From Oscillatoriales cyanobacterium (GTDB lineage Bacteria > Cyanobacteriota > Cyanobacteriia > Cyanobacteriales > Microcoleaceae), in contig RDXH01000110.1 in the NCBI GenBank assembly GCA_004292745.1, forward strand, positions 1-32,540: 32,540 nucleotides of DNA. Direction: 5' to 3'. A program made the translations under genes and the position numbers. The notes below the pieces were generated by a model, which made no database searches, had not been told where the DNA came from, and was given only the letters and a program-made list of their open reading frames with translations. Of this stretch, positions 1-9,000 are shown piece by piece (the first letter of the stretch is position 1; every line of letters begins with the position of its first letter).

Positions 1-389
1 AAAAGATTGATCGCCCTTAAAAGATGTAGGCGACTCAAGTCGCAGCCACGTTCCTCCCCATGTCTAAAGCCAGGGGCTTCCCGCTCGTTTTTCGGTGATG
101 CTCTCATGATGCAGTCCCAGAGATTTGCTGCAACTACTCTTTCTTCTTGTCCAATAATTTCTGCTTCTCTCAGTACCTTTGTGAGATCTTTCCATAAATT
201 GTAACCGACGTAGCGACTTAGGTAGCCCACTGTGTAACCGCGGGCGATCGGATCGTTTTGCTGAATTTCTTGGTATGTCCAAGACTGTAAAACACCGCGA
301 ATTATCGCTTGCTGCAACCGAGTCAATGATTTTTTGGTTGATTTTTCTACCAAATTGTCCACAAGATTAATGGCTTCTTCTATGGTCAT
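1..389 (-). CDS. VMAP-type N-terminal HTH protein, partial (runs off left edge)
   Basis: The frame starts with ATG at 389-387 and stays open to base 1, so only the N-terminal ~129 codons are present. The first ~100 residues (MTIEEAINLVDNLV..., then RLQQAIIRGVLQSWTYQEI, YTVGYLSRYVGYNLWKDL) resemble the winged/HTH module at the N-terminus of cyanobacterial vWA-MoxR-associated (VMAP) and NB-ARC/AAA conflict proteins. Those are multi-domain NTPase or effector proteins thought to act in defence or signalling; this is family knowledge, and no effector domain is visible here. After about residue 105 the sequence changes to PGFRHGEERGCDLSRLHLL, encoded by DNA with two hairpins that looks like the end of a mobile element (see 30-80). 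The gene may therefore be interrupted rather than simply cut by the window edge. Confidence 0.6.
   Translation of the reverse strand, partial: MTIEEAINLVDNLVEKSTKKSLTRLQQAIIRGVLQSWTYQEIQQNDPIARGYTVGYLSRYVGYNLWKDLTKVLREAEIIGQEERVVAANLWDCIMRASPKNEREAPGFRHGEERGCDLSRLHLLRAINL
30..80. mobile_element. Possible IS200/IS605-type end inside the HTH gene
   Basis: Two palindromes sit close together: GCGACT-CA-AGTCGC at 30-43, and CCCC/GGGG at 56-59 and 73-76 around an AT-richer loop. Subterminal imperfect palindromes with GCCCC...GGGG stems are typical of cyanobacterial IS200/IS605 (TnpA/TnpB) ends. The translated protein stops looking like its family at this point. No transposase is in the window, so this is an inference from structure and from the position of the break. 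Confidence 0.3.
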
Positions 390-847
390 AGCTTTAGCTG
401 TTTAGTGATTTGTAGTCGATACTTGATTTTCTGAAATAGCAATTTTCAATAGATCGGGTATAACTTTTTATATCGATTCCGGTTGTATCGGAATTATTTA
501 ACCGCAGAGTACGCAGAGGAAGCAGAGTAGGGGGAGAGAGAGATGAATGGTTCCGAAATCAAGGGATTTGATATTACTTGTCCATCACCAAGTATGGATT
601 GCTTTGCGATCGGACCCATGAAAATCGCTATGTTTAAGTTATACATGATTTGACTTAAATTTGATAGTTTGTCCATTTATTGAAATATATTTTTACAAAT
701 ATGAGTTTTATGAATTTAAATTTATGACTTTTATGAATTGACATTAGGAGCAGAAAACCCGCCCCTACAAATGAAATGTACATTTAATCGACCTTTGACA
801 AGCTATAATTGTTGAAAGATCGGTAATTTATATGTGCTGAAAACTAT
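390..847. other. Gene-free spacer, AT-rich, with one interspersed repeat
   Basis: No convincing gene in this stretch. It holds the upstream region of the leftward HTH gene, one full copy of the palindromic interspersed repeat (470-574), and AT-rich DNA (670-740) before the TPR gene. The short minus-strand frame at 494-676 is partly translated repeat and is not credible. Confidence 0.6.
470..574 (+). repeat. Palindromic interspersed repeat, copy A (105 bp)
   Basis: Begins ATATCGATTCC and ends GGATTTGATAT, giving imperfect terminal inverted repeats. Just inside the left end is a hairpin ATTCCG-N7-CGGAAT. The middle is a purine-rich run of CGCAGAG-type words following TTTAACCGC. The same plan recurs at 5076-5180, 5778-5827 (inverted fragment), 5827-5931, 10051-10150, 14463-14560 (inverted), 19613-19703 and 21547-21595. 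Confidence 0.85.
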
Positions 848-1345
848 ATGATCAAAGCAGATTATCAACAGGCTTTGAAACAGATAGAAACTGGAGATTT
901 ACCAGGGGCGCTGCAAACTCTCGATCGCATAATCAAAAAAAATCCTAAGTTAACAGAGGCTTACCACAAAAGAGCACAGGTGCGCCAAAAACTCCAGGAT
1001 TTCAAAGGTGCGATCGCAGATTATCAAGAAACCATGCGTTTGCAGCCACTGGCAATGTCTTTTGGGGAACGGGTTTCAATTCAATCGCAGATTATTACCC
1101 TCCAAAATGCGATCTCAGACACGCGCTTGTTAAAATCGGCAAATCACCTGGAATCTCCGCTTTTCTTCAAGGAAGCGCGCGATAAGGTCGATCGCGGTGA
1201 ATATTCCGCAGCTTTATTAGACCTCGATTTGGTGTTGCAAATGTCGCCCGATCGCGCAGGAGCTCTTTGTCAGCGCGCCAAGGCTTACGCATATCTGGGA
1301 AATGCCAAATCAGCCGTTGAGGATATCATAAGGAATAAGGAATAA
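848..1345 (+). CDS. TPR-repeat protein, C-terminus in a simple repeat
   Basis: 165 residues. Tetratricopeptide-like helices are seen at about 5-70 ([20 protein letters not shown], then [22 protein letters not shown]) and again at 105-160 ([20 protein letters not shown], then [17 protein letters not shown]). TPRs are protein-binding scaffolds; no enzymatic domain or signal peptide is present, so it is probably a cytoplasmic adaptor. The last residues RNKE and the stop codon are encoded by the first units of a GGAATAA tandem array, so the original 3' end may have been replaced. ATG at 848 is chosen because the TPR pattern starts at once; there is no clear Shine-Dalgarno sequence. The partner is unknown. 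Confidence 0.7.
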   Translation: MIKADYQQALKQIETGDLPGALQTLDRIIKKNPKLTEAYHKRAQVRQKLQDFKGAIADYQETMRLQPLAMSFGERVSIQSQIITLQNAISDTRLLKSANHLESPLFFKEARDKVDRGEYSAALLDLDLVLQMSPDRAGALCQRAKAYAYLGNAKSAVEDIIRNKE

Positions 1346-1497
1346 GGAATAAGGAATAAGGAAGAAGCAAGAAGGAAGAAGGACACTTATAAACTGATAC
1401 ACTTCGACTACGCTCAGTGTCCAATGCCCAATTCCCAATTCCCAATTCCCAATTACCAATTCCCCATTCCCCAATTCCCAATTCCCAATTCCCAACT
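1329..1497. repeat. Composite array: GGAATAA / CTTCGACTACGCTCAG / CCCAATT
   Basis: A purine array of GGAATAA and GGAAGAA units (about 1329-1382) is followed by the 19-mer acacttcgactacgctcag (1399-1417), then by CCCAATT/CCCAATG heptamers to 1497. The same three-part order with the same 19-mer recurs at 16326-16485. The array supplies the stop codon of the TPR gene on the left and abuts the stop codon of the GH108 gene on the right. Simple open frames through it are translated repeat. Confidence 0.85.
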
Positions 1498-2158
1498 ACT
1501 TAATCTTATTCACATAGCCCCACAAACTATAATCTCGACTCAGCCAACCCCGGAAAAATGCCATCTGACTTGGGTCTTCTTGCACCCGTTTGTAGCGATA
1601 AATAATCCGTTCATTAATCATTTGCAAAGCGGTATTTCTGTTGTTTGCACTTTTGAGCGCTTCCTTTGTGCGACTATCAAAAATCCCCGTTTGTGGCAAT
1701 CCTAACGCTTGTTGAAGAAAGGTAATTGAGTTGTTAATTCCAAAGTTAACCGCCGTGTCAAACATGACGATCGCCAAAGTTGGGTGCATTGTTCCCGAAA
1801 GACTCGAATCCCAGTAATATTTATAAATTTCTAGGAGCTCTGCTTCCGACATCTGCGTCACATCTAGGGGTGGCAGCCCGCGACTGTATCGGTAAGCATT
1901 ATATTCGGTTTGCAGAATCCCTCGATAAGTTCTGCCACCCTTGTCTGCGGGGTGATCGCTGAACCCGCCCTCAAAATATAGGGTAAAGTAAAGGGCTGTT
2001 TGAAATATTTTCTGCCGAAAGTTGGCTGTCTGCTGCTGTGCCACCGTCTTTTGGGCAAAGGGCAAGGGAATTGCCAGACTTAACAAAAGTAAGCCCAGTA
2101 GGAGGTTTGGTCTCCACTTAATTTTCTGTTGACGCTGTGATCGTTGCTTGTCGTTCAT
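1496..2158 (-). CDS. Secreted GH108-type lysozyme-like protein
   Basis: 220 residues. A basic N-terminus and hydrophobic stretch (residues 18-36) indicate a signal peptide or membrane anchor. The body carries the GH108 signature [20 protein letters not shown], with the likely catalytic Glu at residue 63, and then a C-terminal peptidoglycan-binding-3-like region ([19 protein letters not shown], then [11 protein letters not shown]). GH108 proteins are N-acetylmuramidases that cleave peptidoglycan glycan strands; many are phage- or secretion-related. A role in wall turnover in the periplasm is inferred. No holin or phage genes lie nearby. The gene is divergent from the TPR/GT41 gene, with a 99 bp shared upstream region. 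Confidence 0.85.
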   Translation of the reverse strand: MNDKQRSQRQQKIKWRPNLLLGLLLLSLAIPLPFAQKTVAQQQTANFRQKIFQTALYFTLYFEGGFSDHPADKGGRTYRGILQTEYNAYRYSRGLPPLDVTQMSEAELLEIYKYYWDSSLSGTMHPTLAIVMFDTAVNFGINNSITFLQQALGLPQTGIFDSRTKEALKSANNRNTALQMINERIIYRYKRVQEDPSQMAFFRGWLSRDYSLWGYVNKIK

Positions 2159-2257
2159 AAATTCCCTGTCCGATCGCCCGTAGTTCCGCTAAAACTGCTA
2201 CTCTGCAAAATAATATAGATTCAACCTTTAACTTGATAGCACAGATAGGCAGCGAAG

Positions 2258-4426
2258 ATGAATCCCGATTTCCACAATCAGTCTGAAACACCCAAATTGG
2301 AAGATGCTGCATCTCTGACAATCCTGGCAGAAAAATATTACTCTCAAGGTAATTTAGCAGAAGCGATTGCCACTTGTCGCCTCGCACTGGAATTACAACC
2401 GGATTGGGCTCCAGCTTACGTGACAATGGGCAACGTCCACCAAGCCAATGGGCAACTTGATGAGGCGATGCGGCTGTATTCTGAGGCGATCGCCCTGAAT
2501 CCCGACTTTGCCGAGGCCTATGCTAATTTGGGGAGTATGCTCTACAAACAAGGGCTGTTTGTAGAGGCGATTGTCAATTACCAAAAGGCGATCGTCCTCA
2601 AACCGGATTTAGCACCAGCTTACTGGAATTTGGCACTCACACTCAAGCAGCAAGGGCAATTTGATGCGGCGCTTTCCTACGAGCAAAAAGCTCTCGAACT
2701 CAAGCCCGATCTGGCTGAGGTAGATTTTAACCTAGATTTGGGAGATAAATTGGCGGGGGAAGGTAAGCTGGATGAGGCTGTGGCTGCTTGGCAACGGGCG
2801 ATCGACCTCAAGCCGGATTTACCAGAAGCATACTGTCAAATAGGCATAGTTTTGCGCTATCAAGGCCAATTAAAAGAAGCAATTCCCTATTTCGAAAAAG
2901 CCTTAGAAATTAAACCAGATTTTATTCCCGCTCACCAACATTTGTGTGCCATTCTCAGAGATACCAGCGATTTATCTCAGGCGCGGCAAGCTGTTCACAG
3001 ATACAGTCAAATGTGCGGTGAAAACGATCCAATTATGACCGCAATTTACTTCGTCAGTACCTATCAAGTGTCGGGGCTGAATCAAATTGCTAAAGATAGA
3101 TTTTTAGAACTAGAATCTTACTTGGAGCAAAACTTAGACCCAGTTAAAGCAGTTGAAATTAAATCGCTGTATGCCAATTTCTTGTTTAGTACGCCCTATT
3201 TGCGAGATGATGTGGCAGTCAATTCTCAACTTTACAGAAGAATTGCCCAAAAGTATATCGACCAATGTATCAAACCTAATTTTCCCGAAGTCACTCACTA
3301 CAGTCTAAAAACAACGGCGAGGGCTGGTAAACTAAAAATCGGGTGTTTGTCCAATCACTTCCGTCGCCATTCTGTGGGTTGGTGCAGTGCTGACATCCTT
3401 CGCGAATTGTCGGCGATCGCGAATTTGCATTTGTACGCTTCCGAAAGAATTGTTCCTGATGACCAAACCAAAAAGTTTGAAAGTTTTGGCAAACTAACTT
3501 TGCCCAAAAATTTTGCCAACGGAATGTCTAATTTCTCAGAAATTATCGCTCAAATTAGAAGTGATGAATTAGATGTTTTAGTTGATTTAGATTCTCTCAG
3601 CGTACCAGTTCATGCTGATATTCTCTACGCCAAACCCGCAGCAGCTTGTGTGTCATGGTTGGGATTTGATGCGGCTTACATATCACCAGCAAATTATTTT
3701 CTTTCTGATTGGCACTCGCACCCAGCAGGTAGGGAAAAATATTATGATGAGCAGCTAATTAGGATGCCTGATTCCTTTGTGGCGTTGTCGGGTTTTCAAA
3801 GGTATGGAGTCAATCCAGTGGCCTTGAGAAGGTCGAATCGGATTGGTTTAGACCAGATAGTTTACCTGTGTGTCGCTCCGGGTAGAAAATTTAATTCCGA
3901 CTTGGTGAAAGCACAGGTGGCTATTCTTAAACAAGTGCCAAATAGTGTCTTGATTCATAAAGCTTTAGGCGATAATGCGGTGTTTCAAGCGGCTTATCAC
4001 CAAGTTTGCGAAACTGAAGGAGTTAGCAAGCACCGGATTAAGTTTTTGCCACGGGTTGCTACGGAGGAAGAACATAGAATTGTCTATTTGCTGGCCGATG
4101 TGTTGTTGGATTCTTATCCTTATAATGGTGGGACTCACACCTTAGAGGCTTTGTGGTTTAATTTGCCTGTGGTTACTCGAATTGGAGAGCAGTTTTTATC
4201 CAGAATGGGTTATTCGTTTTTACAGACTTTGGGAATTACCACTGGGATGGCTTGGTCTTGGGAGGAATATGTGGAATTTGGGGTAAAATTAGGTCAAGAT
4301 AGTGAATTACGAAACGGGGTGAAAGCGCAGTTGGCTAATTCTAAGAAAGCGGAAAATTTGTCGCCTTTGTGGAACCCTAAAAAGTTTGCGGGAGATATGT
4401 ACGCACTGTTTGAAAAACTGTGTTAA
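2258..4426 (+). CDS. TPR and GT41 (O-GlcNAc transferase / SPINDLY-like) protein
   Basis: 722 residues. Residues ~15-235 are about six TPRs in the canonical 34-residue pattern (AEAIATCRLALELQPDWAPA, AYANLGSMLYKQGLFVEAI). The rest is a GT41 catalytic region, with GCLSNHFRRHSVGW at about 360, AACVSWLGFDAAYISPANYF at about 465, and the donor-site motif DSYPYNGGTHTLEALWFNLP followed by VVTRIGEQFLSRMGYSFL near 625-665. GT41 enzymes move a sugar from a nucleotide donor to Ser/Thr of proteins; bacterial acceptors are mostly unknown. The TPRs probably bind the acceptor. Length and order match cyanobacterial homologues. The gene stands alone, with MiaE downstream on the same strand after 37 bp. Confidence 0.9.
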   Translation: MNPDFHNQSETPKLEDAASLTILAEKYYSQGNLAEAIATCRLALELQPDWAPAYVTMGNVHQANGQLDEAMRLYSEAIALNPDFAEAYANLGSMLYKQGLFVEAIVNYQKAIVLKPDLAPAYWNLALTLKQQGQFDAALSYEQKALELKPDLAEVDFNLDLGDKLAGEGKLDEAVAAWQRAIDLKPDLPEAYCQIGIVLRYQGQLKEAIPYFEKALEIKPDFIPAHQHLCAILRDTSDLSQARQAVHRYSQMCGENDPIMTAIYFVSTYQVSGLNQIAKDRFLELESYLEQNLDPVKAVEIKSLYANFLFSTPYLRDDVAVNSQLYRRIAQKYIDQCIKPNFPEVTHYSLKTTARAGKLKIGCLSNHFRRHSVGWCSADILRELSAIANLHLYASERIVPDDQTKKFESFGKLTLPKNFANGMSNFSEIIAQIRSDELDVLVDLDSLSVPVHADILYAKPAAACVSWLGFDAAYISPANYFLSDWHSHPAGREKYYDEQLIRMPDSFVALSGFQRYGVNPVALRRSNRIGLDQIVYLCVAPGRKFNSDLVKAQVAILKQVPNSVLIHKALGDNAVFQAAYHQVCETEGVSKHRIKFLPRVATEEEHRIVYLLADVLLDSYPYNGGTHTLEALWFNLPVVTRIGEQFLSRMGYSFLQTLGITTGMAWSWEEYVEFGVKLGQDSELRNGVKAQLANSKKAENLSPLWNPKKFAGDMYALFEKLC

Positions 4427-4510
4427 ATATAGATTTAATCTCAAATATCCAATCTCAAATCTGATGGCTTTACCAACTATTAAGTTTCTGAAACAGCCGA
4501 CTTCCCAAGA

Positions 4511-5050
4511 TTGGAACAGGCGATCGCCAATTTAGATACTATCTTATTAGACCATTCTCACTGCGAGCGCAAGGCGGCTGGGGTAGCATTGAATTTAATG
4601 TTTCGCTACCCGGCTCATGCTAAATTGGTGAGGATGTTAACGGCGATCGCCCGCGAAGAATTAGAGCATTTTGAGCAAGTCAATCAGCACTTGGAAAAAC
4701 GTAACATTGCTTTGGGCCCCTTGGGGGCTCCTCCCTACGGTGCTGGTTTGTCTAGCCAAATTCGGAAGCAAGAACCGGATCGACTTTTGGATTCTTTGCT
4801 GGTTTCTGGTTTAATCGAAGCGCGGAGTCACGAACGGCTGGGACTGCTGGCAGATAGTTGTGTCGATGGAGAATTAGCTAAATTTTACGGGAGTTTGATG
4901 GTTTCGGAAGCTCGCCATTATGGTGTATATTGGATTTTGGCAACAACTTATTTCGATCGCTCTGTTGTCGATCGGCGGCTGGAGCAATTATCCTTAGTTG
5001 AGAGCGAGTTGCTGGCAACTCTTCATCCAGAACCGAGAATTCATAGCTAA
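4511..5050 (+). CDS. miaE: tRNA-(ms2io6A37) hydroxylase MiaE, 5' end frameshifted
   Basis: The family is recognised by DHSHCERKAAGVALNLMFRY and a ferritin-like di-iron pattern: E19, E50xxH53, a central Glu in SGLIEARSHERL, and the ExxH pair in SEARHYGVY. MiaE hydroxylates the isopentenyl group of modified A37 in tRNA using O2 and a di-iron centre. The normal N-terminus, MALPTIKFLKQPTSQDW, is encoded at 4464-4514 in another frame and stops soon after. The two frames join if one TTGG unit is missing (expected GATTGGTTGGAACAG, present GATTGGAACAG). As it stands, translation could start only at TTG 4511, giving 179 residues with all metal ligands but without the first ~17. It may be a real mutation, phase variation or a read error. 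Confidence 0.85.
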   Translation: MEQAIANLDTILLDHSHCERKAAGVALNLMFRYPAHAKLVRMLTAIAREELEHFEQVNQHLEKRNIALGPLGAPPYGAGLSSQIRKQEPDRLLDSLLVSGLIEARSHERLGLLADSCVDGELAKFYGSLMVSEARHYGVYWILATTYFDRSVVDRRLEQLSLVESELLATLHPEPRIHS

Positions 5051-5075
5051 ATATAGGGTGTATTAAAGTGCTGTA

Positions 5076-5180
5076 ATATCAATTCCGGTTGTATCGGAAT
5101 GATTTAACCGCGAAGGCGCTTATGACGCGAAGGAAGAGAAGAGAGAGTTTAATAATTCCGATGAAGAGAGGATTTGATAT
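5076..5180 (+). repeat. Palindromic interspersed repeat, copy B (105 bp)
   Basis: The best-preserved copy. It runs from ATATCAATTCC to GGATTTGATAT, with the left hairpin ATTCCG-gttgtat-CGGAAT and an inner AATAATTCCG facing it on the right. The middle contains CGAAGGCGC / CGCGAAG words rather than the CGCAGAG words of copy A. It sits between miaE and the acetyltransferase gene, with no open frame. Confidence 0.85.
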
Positions 5181-5218
5181 AACACACAAACTTATGGCAA
5201 TTTTACTTAGTTTCTAAA

Positions 5219-5746
5219 GTGACTGAAAAATATGATTTACGAAAACCAATGAAAACCCAATATCAGGATTTTTTAATTCGTTCCTGGGAAACACGCGACC
5301 GGGCTGATGCTTTTCATGTAATTCGCGATGTCTTATTGGAGTACGGTTTAAGATCCGAGCCTTTCGGAGCCGATCGAGATGTGTATGATGTAGAATTACA
5401 TTATCATGCCAAAGGTGGAGAATTTTGGGTGGTTGAACGGGAAGGAGAAATCATAGGAACGGCGGCATACTATCCCATTGAACGGGGCAATAATGCTGTG
5501 GAAATTCGCAAAATGTATATTTTGCCGGCAGCCAGAGGACAGGGTTTAGGAAAATTTTTACTGCAACAATTGGAAACTAAAATTGCTAGTTGTGGCTTTG
5601 ATGAAATCTGGGTCGAAACTGCTAGCGTTCTCACGGAAGCTGTTAATATGTATGAAAAAAACGGATATCAACCGACAACTGGTGTAGAGACGCAAAGGTG
5701 CGATCGGGTTTACAAAAAAGTAATCAAAGCAGAAATAAAGGAATAA
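5219..5746 (+). CDS. GNAT family N-acetyltransferase
   Basis: 175 residues from GTG 5219, or 165 from ATG 5249. The GNAT fold appears to begin at YQDFLIRSWETRD, so the shorter form is equally plausible; neither start has a clear ribosome site. Motif A is EIRKMYILPAARGQGLGKFL, with the acetyl-CoA pyrophosphate loop R106-G-Q-G-L-G111. Motif B follows in VNMYEKNGYQPT. GNAT enzymes transfer an acetyl group from acetyl-CoA to an amine; the substrate here is unknown. The gene is flanked on both sides by copies of the interspersed repeat. Confidence 0.85.
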   Translation: MTEKYDLRKPMKTQYQDFLIRSWETRDRADAFHVIRDVLLEYGLRSEPFGADRDVYDVELHYHAKGGEFWVVEREGEIIGTAAYYPIERGNNAVEIRKMYILPAARGQGLGKFLLQQLETKIASCGFDEIWVETASVLTEAVNMYEKNGYQPTTGVETQRCDRVYKKVIKAEIKE

Positions 5747-5777
5747 AAAAATCAGGCCTAGGCAACTCCGGCCACAA

Positions 5778-5931
5778 ATCGGAATTATTAAACTCTCTCT
5801 TCTCTTCCTTCGCGCCTTCGCGGTTAATATCAATTCCAGTTGTATCGGAATGATTAAACCTGACTAGAACACTCTTGACACAGAGAAAGAGAAGAGAGAA
5901 ATAATAATTCCGATGTCAACGGATTTGATAT
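5778..5931. repeat. Interspersed repeat: inverted fragment (C) fused to a full copy (D)
   Basis: 5778-5827 is the reverse-complement right half of the element (from ATCGGAATTATT to CGCGGTTAA). It runs directly into a full forward copy at 5827-5931 (ATATCAATTCC ... GGATTTGATAT). Copy D has a different core (TGACTAGAACACTCTTGACA) in place of the CGAAG words, so the core is exchangeable. The 270 bp spacer 5747-6018 holds nothing else recognisable. Confidence 0.75.
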
Positions 5932-5975
5932 AAATCATTCCAATACAACATAAATTAATATCAAGAGTGTTCTAG
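5864..5975. repeat. 15-bp inverted repeat spanning the end of copy D
   Basis: CTAGAACACTCTTGA at 5864-5878 and its exact complement TCAAGAGTGTTCTAG at 5961-5975. One arm is inside repeat copy D and the other lies outside it, next to the 3' end of the histidine-kinase gene. There is no T-tract, so a terminator is not supported. Confidence 0.6.
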
Positions 5976-6018
5976 AAAGGCTCAATCATGACCATGCAAC
6001 CACAATTTGTATCGCTGC

Positions 6019-9000
6019 TTAATCTCTTTTTTGTCGCAGAGGAATCTCGATCGCAAATTCGCAACCTTCTCCCAATACAGAATTGCAAAAAAGCTCGCCA
6101 CCGTGTTTTTCGGCGATAATTGACATGGAAATTGCTAAACCTAAACCAGTTCCCTTACCCACTGGTTTAGTGGTAAAAAATGGATCGAATAAGTGCTTCT
6201 TCACATCTTCGCTGATACCAGGGCCACTATCCCTAATCCGAATCGCCACGCAGTTATTTTCGGTTACTGCTGTGCGAATCGTAATTTCGAGATTTTTGGC
6301 TGTATTTGCCCGATTTCTGGCCTCCGCAGCGGATTTTTCCACCTCCATTTCTATGGCATCGATGGCATTACTCAACAAATTCATAAATACTTGATTTAAC
6401 TGACCGGGATAGCACTCTACTTTGGGTAAATCACCGTATTGTTTAATCACATTAATAGGAAGGCGCTCTGGTTTATTTTTGATGCGGTTTTGCAAAATCA
6501 TCAACGTGCTTTCTATCCCTTCGTGAATGTCCACTTTTTTCATTTCGGCTTCGTCAAGTCGGGAGAAAGTACGCAAACTTAAAACTATATCCCGAATGCG
6601 ATCTGCTCCTAGTTTCATTGATGAGATGATTTTCGGGAAATCTTCAATAATATAATCAAGTTCGATGGTTTCTATTTCATCTACAATTGCTGCGGTAGGT
6701 TCCGGGTATTCCTGTTGATAAATTTTGATTAGTTTCAGCAGGCTTTGAGTGTATTCGCTGGCGTAAGTAAGATTACCATAAATAAAATTTACGGGGTTGT
6801 TAATTTCGTGGGCGACACCTGCTACTAACTGTCCCAAACTCGACATTTTTTCACTCTGAATTAACTGAGATTGGGTGCGCTGGAGTTGGTGCAAAGTTTC
6901 TTCTAACTGTACAGCTTGGGCTTGAGCTAATTTGGCGGCAGTGCGGGTTTGGGTGTAAAGTTCGGCATGATCGATGGCGATCGCAATTTGAGCAGCCACT
7001 CCTTGCATCAGTTCCACTTCAGAATCGTTCCAATTTCGCATTTCCCCAGCTTGATAGCAGCCAATGGCCCCAATATCGCCGGAAGTAGTTTGAATTGGTA
7101 GCACTAGCATGGAAACGACTCCAAATGTTTGATGAATTTCGCCTATTTCTATATTGGGCAAACTGCTAATATTATTAATTTGCAAAGTTTTCATCTGCCC
7201 CATATGCTGGGCTATAATACTAGAATTTTCGTCTACAAAACAGGCACCCAAAAAGCTGAGTAATGCCGGATTTTTGGCTTCGCAAGTTACTTCCCAAACT
7301 GCTGAATTATCATGGGAACGATACCAAGCAAAAATGCACCAATCTAGCTGCATGAGATGGCGAATTTCTGCTACAGAAGTTTCTAAAATAGTCTCTAATT
7401 CTAAAGAATTGCGAATTTGGCTAGCAATTTGGTTTAGCAGTTGTTCGCGTCGAGCTTGCTGTCGGAGTGTTTGTTCCGATCGCAGTAAGACTTCTTCGGC
7501 AAATTTGCGATCGCTCAAATCTTGGACTACTGCTTGGATCATTGTTTCATTGCCAACTTGGATGATTGTCAGCACGACTTCTGCCGGAAAATCCGTACCG
7601 TCCAAACGCTGGTGGAGCCAATCAAAACGGTTACGGCCGCGTTCAAAGGCGATGGCCATCATTTCATTAGCCATACTCAAAGAGTCTCTGCCGTTTGGTT
7701 GGAAAGGTGGCGAAAATTGACCAGGATTCTTACCTACAAACTGCTCTTTGCCCGTGCCTCCAAATAGTTCTAGGGTGGCATTATTGACATCACGAATCCC
7801 ATTTTCATCTAACATTAAAACAGCCAAACTGGTTAATTCGTAAAGCGAGCGAAATTTAGCTTCCGACTGCTGCAATGCTGCTTCTGCTTTTTTGCGATCG
7901 GTAATGTCGGCAATCATCGCCAAAGCGCCGATATAGTTTCCCTGTTTATCTACCATGGGATTACTAGAAACTATCGCCCACAAATCACTGCCATCTCGGC
8001 GACAGAACTTGAAATCATGTTGTTCGCGGATGCCTTGACGACGGCGATCTAGATTTGCTTGAGAGATGGCAATACCTTCTTCATCCATGAAATTAAATAA
8101 CGGCTGTTGCATCATTTCATCGGTGGTGCAGCCAAGCATATCAGCCATTTTTTGGTTCACAAAAGTAGTCTTACTCTCGGCATCAATCATCCAAATTCCT
8201 TCGTCTGCTGTCTCTACAATGCACCTGTATTTTTCTTCGCTTTGCCGCAGTGCTTCCTCGGCTAATTGACTGTCAGTAATGTTTTGAGTCATCAGCAATC
8301 CGCCGGTGATTTCTTGCCGTTCGTTTCTGACTGGCAAAGTATAGGCTAGGTAAGTGCGATCGCTGTAACTAAATTCAGTTACCACGGTTTCTCCACCTAG
8401 TGCAGCCCGATAATTGGGTTCCACAGCAGCGCAGAATTCTGGGGAAAATATTTCCCAAATTGTCTTGCCTTCCATCAACTCTTTAGAAAGACCAACTGCT
8501 GCTAATTCTTTCCCTTCTACAAGGGTATAACGCAATTCTGTATCAAACAGCATCACCGCACCGTTAGGAAAATTCCTTGCCATAGTGCGGTAGAGTTGTT
8601 CGCTTTGTCGTAGGGCTTCTTCTGCTTGTTTGCGATCGGTAATTTCAATAACTACTGCGCCAATGCCGATCGCATCGCCACCTGCATCTAGTAGGGGAAA
8701 GTAAGAGGCGACGATGTGTGCCATTACTCCGGGCTGTCTCACTTTTTCCGCGCTGAGTTCGACATTGAGTACGGGTTCTTTTGTCCGCAAAATTTGCTGG
8801 TATAAAGGCTCGACTATGGGGGCGATATCTGGTATGATTTGCTGCACAGTCTTGCCGATGTGGTCGGCTGGGCTGGCATCATTCATTTCTGCTAACATTT
8901 TATTGATTTGTACGAATCGCAGTTCATCGTCCAAAATGCAAAGTCCGGCCGGCGCATCCTTGAAAAAAGCATCAAATCGTGCTTGTCGCACGGCTAATTC

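Noticed and set aside
1424-1705. Plus-strand frame of 93 codons through the CCCAATT array
   Set aside because: Its first half is translated heptamer repeat and the rest is antisense to the GH108 gene.
1496-2158. Prophage lysis module
   Set aside because: Only the GH108-like gene is present; no holin, structural or integrase genes lie nearby.
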